Below, piece after piece: positions 40,883-48,935 of a DNA stretch of 64,000 nt; position 1 is the stretch's first letter, and each line of letters starts with the position of its first letter. The translations under genes and the position numbers were made by a program. The DNA is taken from positions 62,001 through 126,000 of the forward strand of contig CANLEQ010000003.1 in assembly GCA_947489705.1 (NCBI GenBank), read 5' to 3'. The notes under the pieces are model-generated. The model had not been told where the DNA came from. It was given only the letters and a program-made list of their open reading frames with translations, and ran no database searches. Source of the DNA: an uncultured Paracoccaceae bacterium (GTDB lineage: Bacteria; Pseudomonadota; Alphaproteobacteria; Rhodobacterales; Rhodobacteraceae).

Positions 40883-41641
40883 ATGTATATCTGCTTCGTT
40901 GATGAATCTGGCACACCGCCGAAACCTACGCAAACTCGGCCCGCCGCCTACTGGGTGTTAGCTTCAGTTATTGTGCACGAAGCGCAATGGCAGAACATCT
41001 CGTCAGAGTTCTCCGCACTGAAGCGGCGTTTCCGCGTTACCGGAGAAGTAAAGTGGAGGTACTTTGGCCCCCATAACAGAGATAAGGATAACTCGGTCGC
41101 CCATCTATCCGAAGATGAGCGCAACCAATTTCGGGAGCAAATGTATTCTATTCTGACGAAGCGAAACAGTATCAAGATAATCTATTCCGTGTGCTCAGTT
41201 GAGGCAGCTTTTGAGAAGCCCAGAATCAACACGCAAGACGACCTCTATTTCGAAACATACAAACCGCTATCAGAGCGATTCCAGTATTTCTTGCAAGACA
41301 TCAGCCGAGAAATCGGGGCGACTCAGCTAGGGATTGTCGTCGCTGACCATCAAGGCCGGAAACAGGACGAAAGCCTACGTGACGAACACCAGCGCATGGT
41401 GCGTGAAGATGGGATGTTCACGTCAAACTTCGACAACTACATCGAGACAATCTTTCTAACGCCATCCCATCATTCCGTTGGAATTCAATTTGCCGACATG
41501 GTCGCTGGTGCGATTGGTCGCCGTTTCATGTCCAACGATCGGCAGTTCTATAATATGATCGAAAGCTCTTTCCGCCGGTCAACAGATGGTCGACTGCTTG
41601 GATTTGGGGAAGTCCGAGTCCCCCGGCAAGGATGGCGTTAG
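40883..41641 (+). CDS. DUF3800-family protein, transposon passenger
   Basis: A 252-residue DUF3800 protein. The hallmark N-terminal acidic motif FVDESGT (Asp7, Glu8) on a first beta-strand, GIVVADHQG (Asp155) and VGIQFADMVAGAIGRR (Gln202, Asp205) are in place, with Glu55 in GEVKWRYF a further candidate. The layout suggests an RNase H-like metal-dependent fold, but I know of no proven activity. Many homologues are found in transposons and near defence genes. The start has no ribosome site; TTGACT (40845) and CATACT (40869), 18 bases apart, would give a nearly leaderless mRNA. It has lower GC than the host. Confidence 0.85.
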   Translation: MYICFVDESGTPPKPTQTRPAAYWVLASVIVHEAQWQNISSEFSALKRRFRVTGEVKWRYFGPHNRDKDNSVAHLSEDERNQFREQMYSILTKRNSIKIIYSVCSVEAAFEKPRINTQDDLYFETYKPLSERFQYFLQDISREIGATQLGIVVADHQGRKQDESLRDEHQRMVREDGMFTSNFDNYIETIFLTPSHHSVGIQFADMVAGAIGRRFMSNDRQFYNMIESSFRRSTDGRLLGFGEVRVPRQGWR

Positions 41642-41730
41642 TCGCCGGGCGGAGGTCTCCCCCCTGATGCTTTTCGACACATCCCCGGCAACACAAAGTC
41701 TAGTCACTGGCAGGCTTTTTGTCAAGCGAC

Positions 41731-42696
41731 TCAATGAGTTGGATTATATGTCAGCCGTTTTCCAGATGCCGATTTTAGAGCGATTTCAGCGCGTTGCGCG
41801 TCACCCACTCCGTTTGCGGCGCGATTGTTATACCGGAAATCAAACTCTGCGGCGTAGCGGTGCAGGTGCTTCTTGCCGCAGTGCTGGTAGACTCCCTTCA
41901 TGCCGCGCTTGAAGATGCTGTAGAAGCCTTCGACGGTGTTCGTGTGGACCTCGGGGGCCCCGCGACGAACGTACTCGCCAGCGCCGTGACGGGTGAAATC
42001 ATGGCCCGCGAAGTCGTCAGCCAGCTTCTGGTACTGACCCGCTTCGTCCGTGTAGATTACGGCCTCGGCAGCGATGTTCTCGCGCAGGATCGGGATCAGC
42101 GTGGACTTCTTGAGGTCGTCCACAATGATGCTCTTGGCGCGCTTTGTCTCGCGATCCACCAGCGTCAGCATCTTGTGCTTGTGCGCGTAACCGCGACCCT
42201 TCTTCTCGCCGTGCGGCTTCTTCGTGCGGTCGTTGCCGATGAACGTCTCGTCCACCTCGACAGCGCCACCATTGCCGCCCATCGGGGCAAGTTCGCCGGA
42301 ACGCATACACTCGCGGATGCGGTGCGTCAGGAACCACGCGCTCTTGTAGGTGATGCCGAGAACGCGATGCAGCTGGTGGCTGCTGATGCCCTTCTTGCTG
42401 GATACCATCAGGTGGATCGCTTGCAGCCACAGGTGCAGCGGCAGGTGGCTTTCCTCGAAAATGGTGCCCTTGCGGACGGTGAACTGCTTGCGGCACTCGC
42501 GGCATTTCCACAGTCCGTGACGCTCTTTGCCTTCCGGGTTCTTCTTGCTGGCCTTCGTGCGGACACCCTCAAGGCGATAGGCGCGATCCACGACGCCGCA
42601 ATGCGGGCAGACCGTGCCGTCGGCCCAGATCATCGCCTCGACGTGCGCAAACGCGGCGGCTTCGTCGTGCATGTAAAGGGCGGAAAGAACGGACAT
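41731..42696 (-). CDS. IS1595-family transposase
   Basis: A 321-residue DDE-type transposase of the IS1595 (ISXO2-like) family. An N-terminal zinc ribbon has Cys30, Cys33, Cys65 and Cys68 (CPHCG, CRECRKQF). An HTH region (SSHQLHRVLGITYKSAWFLTHR) follows. The catalytic core shows Asp149 (AVEVDETFIG), Asp217 (IYTDEAGQY), Asn253 in HTNTVEGFYSIFKRG and Lys263, the family's D-D-N-K set, and HLHRYAAEFDFRYNNR near the end. It looks intact and active. A promoter is formed partly by the right inverted repeat. Confidence 0.95.
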   Translation of the reverse strand: MSVLSALYMHDEAAAFAHVEAMIWADGTVCPHCGVVDRAYRLEGVRTKASKKNPEGKERHGLWKCRECRKQFTVRKGTIFEESHLPLHLWLQAIHLMVSSKKGISSHQLHRVLGITYKSAWFLTHRIRECMRSGELAPMGGNGGAVEVDETFIGNDRTKKPHGEKKGRGYAHKHKMLTLVDRETKRAKSIIVDDLKKSTLIPILRENIAAEAVIYTDEAGQYQKLADDFAGHDFTRHGAGEYVRRGAPEVHTNTVEGFYSIFKRGMKGVYQHCGKKHLHRYAAEFDFRYNNRAANGVGDAQRAEIALKSASGKRLTYNPTH

Positions 42697-42705
42697 GGCG
42701 GGGCC

Positions 42706-42724
42706 TCTAACTGGTTGAGTTAGA
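42706..42724. repeat. Perfect palindrome in the transposase leader
   Basis: TCTAACT and AGTTAGA flank 5 bases (42706-42712, 42718-42724). It lies between the transposase start (42696) and the right inverted repeat, and overlaps the end of the -10 box. It could be an operator or an mRNA hairpin limiting expression. Confidence 0.6.
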
Positions 42725-42751
42725 TATACGCTCTGGCCTTGGGTTTGTCAA
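42723..42751 (-). promoter_or_regulatory. Predicted transposase promoter, -35 box inside the right inverted repeat
   Basis: On the reverse strand a perfect TTGACA (42751-42746), within the inverted repeat, and TATATC (42728-42723) are separated by 17 bases. Transcription would start near 42716 and reach the transposase ATG at 42696 after about 20 bases. Confidence 0.7.
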
Positions 42752-42763
42752 ATATACAATCGC
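42741..42763 (-). repeat. Right terminal inverted repeat of the IS1595-family element
   Basis: The 23-base complement of 39766-39788, ending ...ATATACAATCGC. It carries the -35 box of the transposase promoter and is followed by the right copy of CCTTTTTT. Confidence 0.93.
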
Positions 42764-42771
42764 CCTTTTTT
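42764..42771. repeat. Probable target-site duplication, right copy (CCTTTTTT)
   Basis: The 8 bases after the right inverted repeat, identical to 39757-39764. The original gltA terminator would have continued TTTGTCG here. Confidence 0.7.
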
Positions 42772-42810
42772 TGTCGTGCCGTGGGCGGCGTGCCTGATCT
42801 CAGCGCCGGA

Positions 42811-43299
42811 TCATTCTGCCCGCGTCGGCAGCATCCGCCCGATCACCCCGTCGCGCTTGGATGCGTGCCAGAGCGCCCCCGCGACATGCGCGACGATCAG
42901 GACCAGAAGGAGCTTCGACGTCCATGCATGGAGGGTGGCCACGGTTTCGCTGCCCGTCAGCACCGCGGTCAACCCTGCCAGCGGCATCGCGATGAGGACC
43001 ACGTAGAAGGCCGCGTGGTTCGCGCGCGAGAGCTTCTGCACCGCCGAGGGCTCCGTCTCGGGGGGCGGGGGTGCGCCGTGGCGACGACGCGTGACGGCGC
43101 GGACGATCATGGCGATGAGGATCGCGCTGCCGATCACGCCATGGACGATCGCGGTGCCGGTGACCCCCGCGTCGAGCGACAGATCGCGGTGGAACGACTG
43201 GGACATTCCGCCTCCGGTCGCGAATTGGAAGGCGACCAGCCCGACGACCAGCCAGTGAAGGCCGATCTGCCGGGTGGCGTAGGTATCTAAAGATTTCAT
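42811..43299 (-). CDS. Cytochrome b561 family protein
   Basis: A 162-residue four-helix membrane cytochrome. Candidate haem-ligand histidines are in RQIGLHWLVVGL, GTAIVHGVIGSA, RANHAAFYVVLI and LIVAHVAGALWH, one in each helix, and the helices lie near 13-32, 50-74, 95-113 and 127-148. Bacterial members pass electrons between quinone and periplasmic partners. The start at 43299 has a good AGGAGAG ribosome site. It was the downstream neighbour of gltA before the transposon inserted. It is related to, but distinct from, the b561 domain of the YceI fusion. Confidence 0.88.
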   Translation of the reverse strand: MKSLDTYATRQIGLHWLVVGLVAFQFATGGGMSQSFHRDLSLDAGVTGTAIVHGVIGSAILIAMIVRAVTRRRHGAPPPPETEPSAVQKLSRANHAAFYVVLIAMPLAGLTAVLTGSETVATLHAWTSKLLLVLIVAHVAGALWHASKRDGVIGRMLPTRAE

Positions 43300-43454
43300 G
43301 GATCTCTCCTGCACTGGATCGACACGAAAACGCGCAAGGATCGCATCTGTTCACGGCGGGGCCGGACCCGCGTCGCCATGCCGCTATCGCCTCGGGCCGG
43401 CGATCGACCCACGCCGCGTGGCCGGGGCGCACGATCGGGTCCGGCAGTTTGCTT

Positions 43455-44573
43455 TCAGACCCAGCTCCGCGCGCGGGCGCGCAAATGCGCCAGACGCGCG
43501 TTCACGTCGCCCGAGACAGGGCCGGTCCGCGGGGCGTCTCGCAGCGTGGTGAACCAGTGTTCGGGCGGGTTGCGTCCCAGGCGATTGTTGGCGAATTCGA
43601 GTCCGCGCAAAACCGCCTGCGCCCGCGGCGGCAGGCGGTCGGGTATCTCCGCCCCCGAAAGCGTCGCCCAGACGCCCGTCCAGAGGCGCCCGACCGACCA
43701 GGGATTGTACCCCCCGCCGCCAAGCACCAGCAGTCGCGGCGCAAGCGTCGCTGCGGCCGCCACGATGGCCCAATGGGCATTGTTCGACATCTGCAACCGC
43801 GACAGCGGATCCTCCGCCACCGCATCGGCGCCGCATTGCAGGATCAGGGCCTCGGGCGCGAAATCCTGGATCAACGGCAGGATCAGCCCGTCGCGTATCG
43901 CCGCCATATCGGCGTCGTTGGCCCCTCGGGGCAAGGGGAGGTTCCAGACGTTTCCGCCGCCGCGATCCTCGAGGGCGCCCGTGAAGGGCCAGCGCCGCTC
44001 CTCGTGCGTGGAGACGATGAGGATGTCGGGATCGTTGCCGAACCCGTGGACGACGCCGTCGCAATGATGGGCGTCGATATCGAGATAGGCGATGCGGCGC
44101 AGACCCATTCGCCGGAACGCCAGAATCGCCAGGCACGGATCGTTGAGATAGCAAAATCCGTTCGCCCGGTCGGGCAGCCCGTGATGGGTCCCGCCGCCGG
44201 GATTGTAGATCACCCCGCCCCCGCGCAGCATCCCGGCCGCCATGATCGATCCGCCTGCGGCCGTTGCGGGCCGGCGGAACACCTCCGGATAGATCGGGTT
44301 CGCAGCGGTTCCGAGCCCGTGGCGAAGGCGTTCCTCGGCACCGAGCGTGCCGTCGCGTTCGGCCCTTTGCAAAACCTCCAGATAGGTCGGATCGTGCCAT
44401 GCCGCGAGCGCGGAGGGCTTCGCGCGCGGGGATGTCAGATACTGCGCAGGCGCCAGCCAGCCCAGCGCCCGGGAAAGGTCCATCACCGTCGAGACGCGGG
44501 GCACGCGCAAGGGATGCAGCGCCCCGTAGCTCGATCCGCGATAGATCTCGGACCCGATGAAGCGGGGGATCAC
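43455..44573 (-). CDS. Histone deacetylase-family (AcuC-like) hydrolase
   Basis: A 372-residue zinc amidohydrolase of the arginase/deacetylase fold, as in acetoin-utilisation AcuC and polyamine deacetylases. Zinc and catalytic residues are in GGGTHHGLPDRANGFCYLND (His pair), YLDIDAHHCDGV (Asp-His) and QCGADAVAEDPLS (Asp), and VLGGGGYNPWSVGRLW is the family C-terminal motif. No true ATG fits: GTG at 44573 gives the family-like N-terminus IPRFIGSEIYRGSSYG. Substrate unknown: acetylated proteins, polyamines or small amides. The 155 bases to the b561 gene hold no other gene. Confidence 0.88.
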   Translation of the reverse strand: MIPRFIGSEIYRGSSYGALHPLRVPRVSTVMDLSRALGWLAPAQYLTSPRAKPSALAAWHDPTYLEVLQRAERDGTLGAEERLRHGLGTAANPIYPEVFRRPATAAGGSIMAAGMLRGGGVIYNPGGGTHHGLPDRANGFCYLNDPCLAILAFRRMGLRRIAYLDIDAHHCDGVVHGFGNDPDILIVSTHEERRWPFTGALEDRGGGNVWNLPLPRGANDADMAAIRDGLILPLIQDFAPEALILQCGADAVAEDPLSRLQMSNNAHWAIVAAAATLAPRLLVLGGGGYNPWSVGRLWTGVWATLSGAEIPDRLPPRAQAVLRGLEFANNRLGRNPPEHWFTTLRDAPRTGPVSGDVNARLAHLRARARSWV

Positions 44574-44783
44574 CGCGCCGCCGATCGCGGAGCGATGCGG
44601 GGCGCGGGCGCCAAGCGGGGCGGTATCGGCCCCGGCGTTAACATCTCGACCATTGTCATCCGCTCCAGATACGTTTTTGGTTGTGCCCGTGAAAGGGCTG
44701 CCATCTTGCGATTGCGGCCGTTCGGAATACATTCCGTTGCAACGCAAAAGAGTGGCGTATGAACCGCCCGCGGAGGCACCCCC

Positions 44784-45257
44784 ATGGATCCGAGCGAGCC
44801 GGTGACACGACCATTGCAGTTCATGCCCGCGGGCAAGAGGGACGTACGGACCCAGTTCGGCGCGCTGTGCTGGCGTATCCGCAACGGCAAGCTGCAGGTC
44901 CTGCTGATCACGACACGTCGGACGCGCCGGTGGGTCGTTCCCAAGGGATGGCCCATCGAAGGTGCGACCCCGGCCCAGGCGGCCGCGACGGAAGCCTACG
45001 AGGAAGCCGGGGTGGAGGGCGAGGTGCGCGACCAGTGCCTCGGGATCTTCGCCTACACCAAAGAGATGGACGGCGATGACCTTCCCTGCGTCGTGGCGGT
45101 CTTCCCCCTGAAGGTCAGGACCGTCCACAAGGTCTGGCCCGAGAAAGACAATCGGTCCCGTCGGTGGGAGCGGCCGAAGAAGGCCGCGAGGCTGGTTCAG
45201 GAACCCGAGCTTCAGCGAATGCTGGTCGGTTTCGATCCCAAGTCCAGCCTGGTCTGA
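44784..45257 (+). CDS. NUDIX hydrolase
   Basis: A 157-residue NUDIX protein. The Nudix box is GWPIEGATPAQAAATEAYEEAGVEGEVRDQ, in parts, with the GX5EX7REUXEEXGU pattern carried by the EAYEEAG core; note that the usual R of REUXEE is replaced (AATEAYEEAG). KRDVRTQFGALCWRIRNGKLQVLLITTRR is the beta-strand start. The sequence resembles diphosphoinositol-polyphosphate-type Nudix hydrolases of alphaproteobacteria, but the substrate is unknown. It is followed by the DUF1178 gene after 68 bases, in the same direction. Confidence 0.88.
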   Translation: MDPSEPVTRPLQFMPAGKRDVRTQFGALCWRIRNGKLQVLLITTRRTRRWVVPKGWPIEGATPAQAAATEAYEEAGVEGEVRDQCLGIFAYTKEMDGDDLPCVVAVFPLKVRTVHKVWPEKDNRSRRWERPKKAARLVQEPELQRMLVGFDPKSSLV

Positions 45258-45325
45258 TCGACGGATATCCCGGCCCGCCGAGTTCGGGCCCTATCGCAAG
45301 ACATGTCATTTTCGGAACGCATGGA

Positions 45326-45718
45326 ATGATTCGCTATTCTTTGAGATGCGCCGCCGGGCATGGGTTCGAGGCCTGGTTCAGATCCGGCGAGGCCTATGAC
45401 GACATGCGCGAGGCGGCGCAGGTCACCTGCCCCGAATGCGGCGAAACCCGCGTGGAAAAGGCCCTGATGGCGCCGGGCGTCGCCGCGACCACCCCTCAAG
45501 CGCAGGAGCATCCGCTTGTCCGGCTGCGACGCGAGATCGAAGCCACGTCGGATTATGTCGGGCGGGATTTCGCGAAACGGGCCCGTGCGATGCACGAGGG
45601 GGCCGAACCGCCCCGCGCGATCTACGGAGAGGCGGCGCCTGCCGAAGCGCGCCAGCTGATACGCGAGGGCGTGTCGATAGCGCCCCTGCCCTTCCGCCCC
45701 AAATCGAAGTTGAACTGA
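45326..45718 (+). CDS. DUF1178-family protein
   Basis: A 130-residue cytosolic protein of the DUF1178 family. MIRYSLRCAAGHGFEAWFRS carries Cys8 and His12, and TCPECGETRVEKALMAP a second Cys pair, so a zinc ribbon of the Cys-His/Cys-Cys type is likely. The C-terminus YVGRDFAKRARAMHEG and REGVSIAPLPFRPKSKLN is family-typical. Function unknown. In Rhodobacterales it often stands beside NUDIX genes, as here. Confidence 0.9.
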   Translation: MIRYSLRCAAGHGFEAWFRSGEAYDDMREAAQVTCPECGETRVEKALMAPGVAATTPQAQEHPLVRLRREIEATSDYVGRDFAKRARAMHEGAEPPRAIYGEAAPAEARQLIREGVSIAPLPFRPKSKLN

Positions 45719-45870
45719 CGCGCCTCCTTCACCTCGGTGGTGGGCGGCGTTGCCGCGCGGTTCCGCCGCGGCATATTCGGCCCGACCGCCGGCCCCGGTG
45801 GATTGACGCACCCCCTTCCCTGTGTCGCGGCACTCTCTAGGTGAAGGCGCGACCCCATCGGAGACGCATC

Positions 45871-46527
45871 GTGCTGCACGTTTGGAACCTGACGAAATCC
45901 TACGCCGGCACGGACGCTCCGGTGCCCGTCCTGCGGGGGATCGACCTCACGCTGGATGCCGGACGCACGCTCGCGCTGACCGGCGACAGCGGATCGGGAA
46001 AATCCACGCTGCTGCACCTGATCGGCGGACTCGACACCGCCGACGAGGGCGCGATCGCGATCGACGGCGTGGATATCACCGCGCTCGGCGACCGGGACCG
46101 CGCTCGGTTGCGCCGCGGCACGGTCGGTGTGGTGTTTCAGCAATTCAACCTCATCCCGTCACTCGACGTCGCCGCCAACATCGCCTTTCAGGCCCGCCTC
46201 GCGGGCAAGCCGGACGCGGCGTGGATCGCGACGCTGACCGAACGCCTCGGCCTCGAGCCTCACCAGTCGAAATATCCCGAACAGCTTTCGGGCGGACAGC
46301 AGCAGCGGGTCGCGATCGGCCGAACCCTCGCGGCGCGGCCGCGCCTCGTCCTCGCGGACGAGCCCATGGGCAATCTCGACGAGGAGAGCGGCGCGCATGT
46401 GCTGTCGCTGATGCTCGAACTGGTTTCGGAGACCGGGGCCGCTTTGCTGGTGGTGACGCATTCGGCGTCGCTCGCCGGCCGCATGGAACGGCGTTTGCAT
46501 CTGCGCAGCGGGCAGATCGCGCCATGA
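45871..46527 (+). CDS. ABC transporter ATP-binding protein (LolD/AttE-like)
   Basis: A 218-residue ATPase of the MacB/LolD type. Walker A is GDSGSGKST, the Q-loop is VVFQQFNLIPSLDVAANIAF, the signature is LSGGQQQRVAIGRTLAA, and Walker B is LVLADEPMGNLD; the H-loop is VVTHSASLA. GTG at 45871 (GGAGACGCATC upstream) is preferred to the GTG at 45841. The permease gene starts inside its stop (ATGA). With the permease and the lipocalin-like gene that follows it makes an AttEFGH-like unit. Confidence 0.9.
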   Translation: MLHVWNLTKSYAGTDAPVPVLRGIDLTLDAGRTLALTGDSGSGKSTLLHLIGGLDTADEGAIAIDGVDITALGDRDRARLRRGTVGVVFQQFNLIPSLDVAANIAFQARLAGKPDAAWIATLTERLGLEPHQSKYPEQLSGGQQQRVAIGRTLAARPRLVLADEPMGNLDEESGAHVLSLMLELVSETGAALLVVTHSASLAGRMERRLHLRSGQIAP

Positions 46528-48935
46528 TCCGTCCGGGCCTTCATGCCCTTCTGTCGCATTGGTTGAGGCACCCGTTCCAGCTCGTGACGCTGATGCTGGG
46601 CCTTGCCGCCGCGACCGCCCTCTGGTCGGGGGTGCAGGCGATCAATGCCGAGGCGCGGGCAAGCTACGATGCCGCCGAGGGAACGCTCTCGGGCAATGGC
46701 CGCGAGACGCTCGGTCCCGTCGAAGATGGCCCTCTCGATATGGGGCTTTTCGTCTCGCTGCGCCGTGCAGGCTGGCAGGTCTCGCCGGTGATCGAGGGGC
46801 AGCTCGACGCGTCGTCGGACGCTTTGCGCATCATCGGGGTCGACGTCTTCACTTTGCCCCCCGGCGATCTTCCCGAGGCTGCGACCGAACGTGGCGGTCG
46901 CTCTTCCTTTCTTGAACCGCCCGGAGAGCTTCTGGTCTCGCCGGCCGCGTTCGAGGCGCTGCGCGATGCCGAGGGCCTGCCGCCCCGTGTCGCGGTCGAG
47001 GGGATCGCGGCGGGCGTCGCCTATGCCGATCTCGGCACGGCGCAACGGCTTCTGGACCGCGAGGGCGAGATCGACCGCCTGATCGTGACCGGTCCCCCCT
47101 CGCTGACCGCGCCGCCCCTTTCAAAGATCGCCCCCGAGCTCGAGCGGCGCGGTCCCGCGGGTGCGGGCGATATCGCGCGATTGACCGACTCGTTTCACCT
47201 CAACCTCACGGCTTTCGGGCTCCTGAGCTTTGCGGTCGGGCTCTTCATCGTGCGCGGTGCGATCGGTCTGGCGTTCGAGCAGAGGCGCGGCGTCTTTCGG
47301 ACCCTGCGCGCCCTCGGTCTCGATGCGCGAACTCTGCTGGCCCTGCTCGTGGGCGAGTTGCTGGTGCTCGCGCTGGTGGCGGGGGCGATCGGCGTGACCA
47401 TCGGCTATGTCATCGCGACGCTGCTTTTGCCGGACGTGGCAGCCACTTTGCGCGGGCTTTACGGCGCCGATGTCGAAGGCGCGCTGTCGCTGCGCCCGAT
47501 CTGGTGGCTCGCCGGCCTCGGGATCGCGGTGCTCGGGACGGCGCTTGCCGCGTCGGGGGCATTGTGGAAGATCGCGCATCTGCCGCTCCTGGCCCCGGCG
47601 CAGCCGCGCGCCTGGGCGCGCGCCTCGGCGCGTGCCATGCGGTGGCAGGCTCTGGCCGCCGCCGCGCTTCTGGTCATCGCCCTTCTTCTGGGGGCCTTCG
47701 GGGGCGGATTGGTCGCAGGCTTCGTCATGCTCGGCGCCCTTCTCGTCGGCGCGGCGCTGATCCTGCCGATCGTTCTCGACGGCGTGCTGTCGACGCTGGC
47801 CCGCTTCGCCCGCAACGTGCTTCCGCAATGGTTCCTGGCCGATACCCGACAACAGCTTCCGGGCCTCAGCCTCGCATTGATGGCGCTGCTTCTGGCGCTT
47901 TCGGCGAATATCGGCGTGGGAACCATGGTGAACTCGTTCCGCGCCACATTCACCGGCTGGCTCGATCAACGTCTCGCGTCCGAGCTTTATGTCACCGCCG
48001 ACACCGATGCGGAGGCCCGCGCCTTGCGCGACTGGCTGGCGACCCGAACCGACGCGATCCTGCCGATCCGAAGCGTGGAGGCGGACCTTGCCGGCGCGCC
48101 GGGCGAAGTCTACGGCGTCGCGGACCATCCGACCTATACCGAGAACTGGCCGCTCATCGCGTCGGATGCGGGCGTGTGGGGGCGTGTCGCCGCGGGAGAT
48201 GCCGTTCTGGTCAACGAGCAGCTGGCCCGGCGAGAGGATCTTTGGCCCGGCACCACGCTGAACCTGCCCGGATGGGACGCCGCACCCGTCGCGGGCGTCT
48301 ACAGCGATTACGGAAATCCGCTGGGCCAGGTGCTCGTCGGCCTCGATCGGTTCGAGACGCTTTATCCCGACGCGCCCGACCGGCAATTCGGTGTGCGCGT
48401 CGCGCCCGAACGGGTCGATGCCTTGCGACGCGAGTTGGACGAGGCCTTCGACCTTTCGGCGCAGGCGGTGACGGATCAGTCCGAGATCAAACAATTCTCG
48501 CTGCGGGTCTTCGAGCGCACGTTCACCGTCACAGCCGCGCTCAATGTCCTCACCCTCTCGGTGGCGGCGCTGGCGATCCTGACCTCGCTTCTGACGCTTG
48601 CGACCATGCGCCAGCCGCAGCTGGCGCCCGTCTGGGCGCTGGGTCTGACGCGCGCACGCCTCGCACGGTTCGAGATCGCGCGGGCGGTGCTGCTCGCGGC
48701 GCTGACCTTCGCGGCCGCGATCCCCGTCGGCCTCGTCCTTGCCTGGGTGCTTCTGTCGGTCATCAATGTCGAGGCGTTCGGCTGGAAGATCCCGATGCAG
48801 CTTTTTCCGCGAGACTGGCTCTGGCTTGGCCTGCTCTCGCTGGCTGCCGCGATTCTCGCAGCACTCGTTCCGGCGATCCGGCTCGCGCGCATGCCGCCCT
48901 CCGATCTTTTGAAGGTCTTCGCCAATGAACGCTAG
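46524..48935 (+). CDS. ABC transporter permease, FtsX-like, two-module (AttFG-like)
   Basis: An 803-residue permease. It has an N-terminal helix (about 20-36), a periplasmic region, a first FtsX module with helices around 232-255, 282-310 and 325-350, a pair of helices in the middle (about 375-420), a second periplasmic region and a second FtsX module near the C-terminus (about 670-790). The ending RLARMPPSDLLKVFANER with a P-S-D-L-L motif is typical of MacB/LolC-like permeases. The tandem module form looks like AttF and AttG combined in one chain. It overlaps the ATPase by 4 bases and the next gene by 11. Substrate unknown. Confidence 0.85.
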   Translation: MIRPGLHALLSHWLRHPFQLVTLMLGLAAATALWSGVQAINAEARASYDAAEGTLSGNGRETLGPVEDGPLDMGLFVSLRRAGWQVSPVIEGQLDASSDALRIIGVDVFTLPPGDLPEAATERGGRSSFLEPPGELLVSPAAFEALRDAEGLPPRVAVEGIAAGVAYADLGTAQRLLDREGEIDRLIVTGPPSLTAPPLSKIAPELERRGPAGAGDIARLTDSFHLNLTAFGLLSFAVGLFIVRGAIGLAFEQRRGVFRTLRALGLDARTLLALLVGELLVLALVAGAIGVTIGYVIATLLLPDVAATLRGLYGADVEGALSLRPIWWLAGLGIAVLGTALAASGALWKIAHLPLLAPAQPRAWARASARAMRWQALAAAALLVIALLLGAFGGGLVAGFVMLGALLVGAALILPIVLDGVLSTLARFARNVLPQWFLADTRQQLPGLSLALMALLLALSANIGVGTMVNSFRATFTGWLDQRLASELYVTADTDAEARALRDWLATRTDAILPIRSVEADLAGAPGEVYGVADHPTYTENWPLIASDAGVWGRVAAGDAVLVNEQLARREDLWPGTTLNLPGWDAAPVAGVYSDYGNPLGQVLVGLDRFETLYPDAPDRQFGVRVAPERVDALRRELDEAFDLSAQAVTDQSEIKQFSLRVFERTFTVTAALNVLTLSVAALAILTSLLTLATMRQPQLAPVWALGLTRARLARFEIARAVLLAALTFAAAIPVGLVLAWVLLSVINVEAFGWKIPMQLFPRDWLWLGLLSLAAAILAALVPAIRLARMPPSDLLKVFANER

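Larger units (their letters stand above)
39765..42763 (-). mobile_element. IS1595-family transposon with passenger genes (about 3.0 kb)
   Basis: A complete element of about 2999 bp between gltA and the cytochrome b561 gene. It has 23-bp perfect terminal inverted repeats (39766-39788 and 42741-42763), a probable 8-bp target duplication and an intact transposase at the right end reading inward. Up to 2 kb of the element is passenger DNA, visibly AT-richer than the host genes: a 239-residue gene ending 3 bases inside the left repeat, a low-confidence 73-residue frame, a 47-residue gene and a DUF3800 gene. The 89 bases between the DUF3800 stop and the transposase stop hold no gene. Passenger genes are known in some IS1595-family groups. 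Confidence 0.9.

Noticed and set aside
40723-40914. A 63-codon frame beside the DUF3800 gene
   Set aside because: It is arginine-rich and low complexity; the overlapping 47-codon frame in another phase gives a coherent protein.
42031-42500. Frame of 164 codons opposite the transposase
   Set aside because: Arginine/proline-rich shadow of the transposase gene.
43455-45128. A 557-codon form of the deacetylase-like protein
   Set aside because: The first 185 codons overlap the NUDIX gene on the other strand and do not resemble the family; the family N-terminus begins at 44573.
45822-48935. A 1037-codon reading frame that begins far upstream of the permease
   Set aside because: Its first 234 codons are the shadow of the ATPase gene; the permease starts at 46524 with an ATGA overlap.
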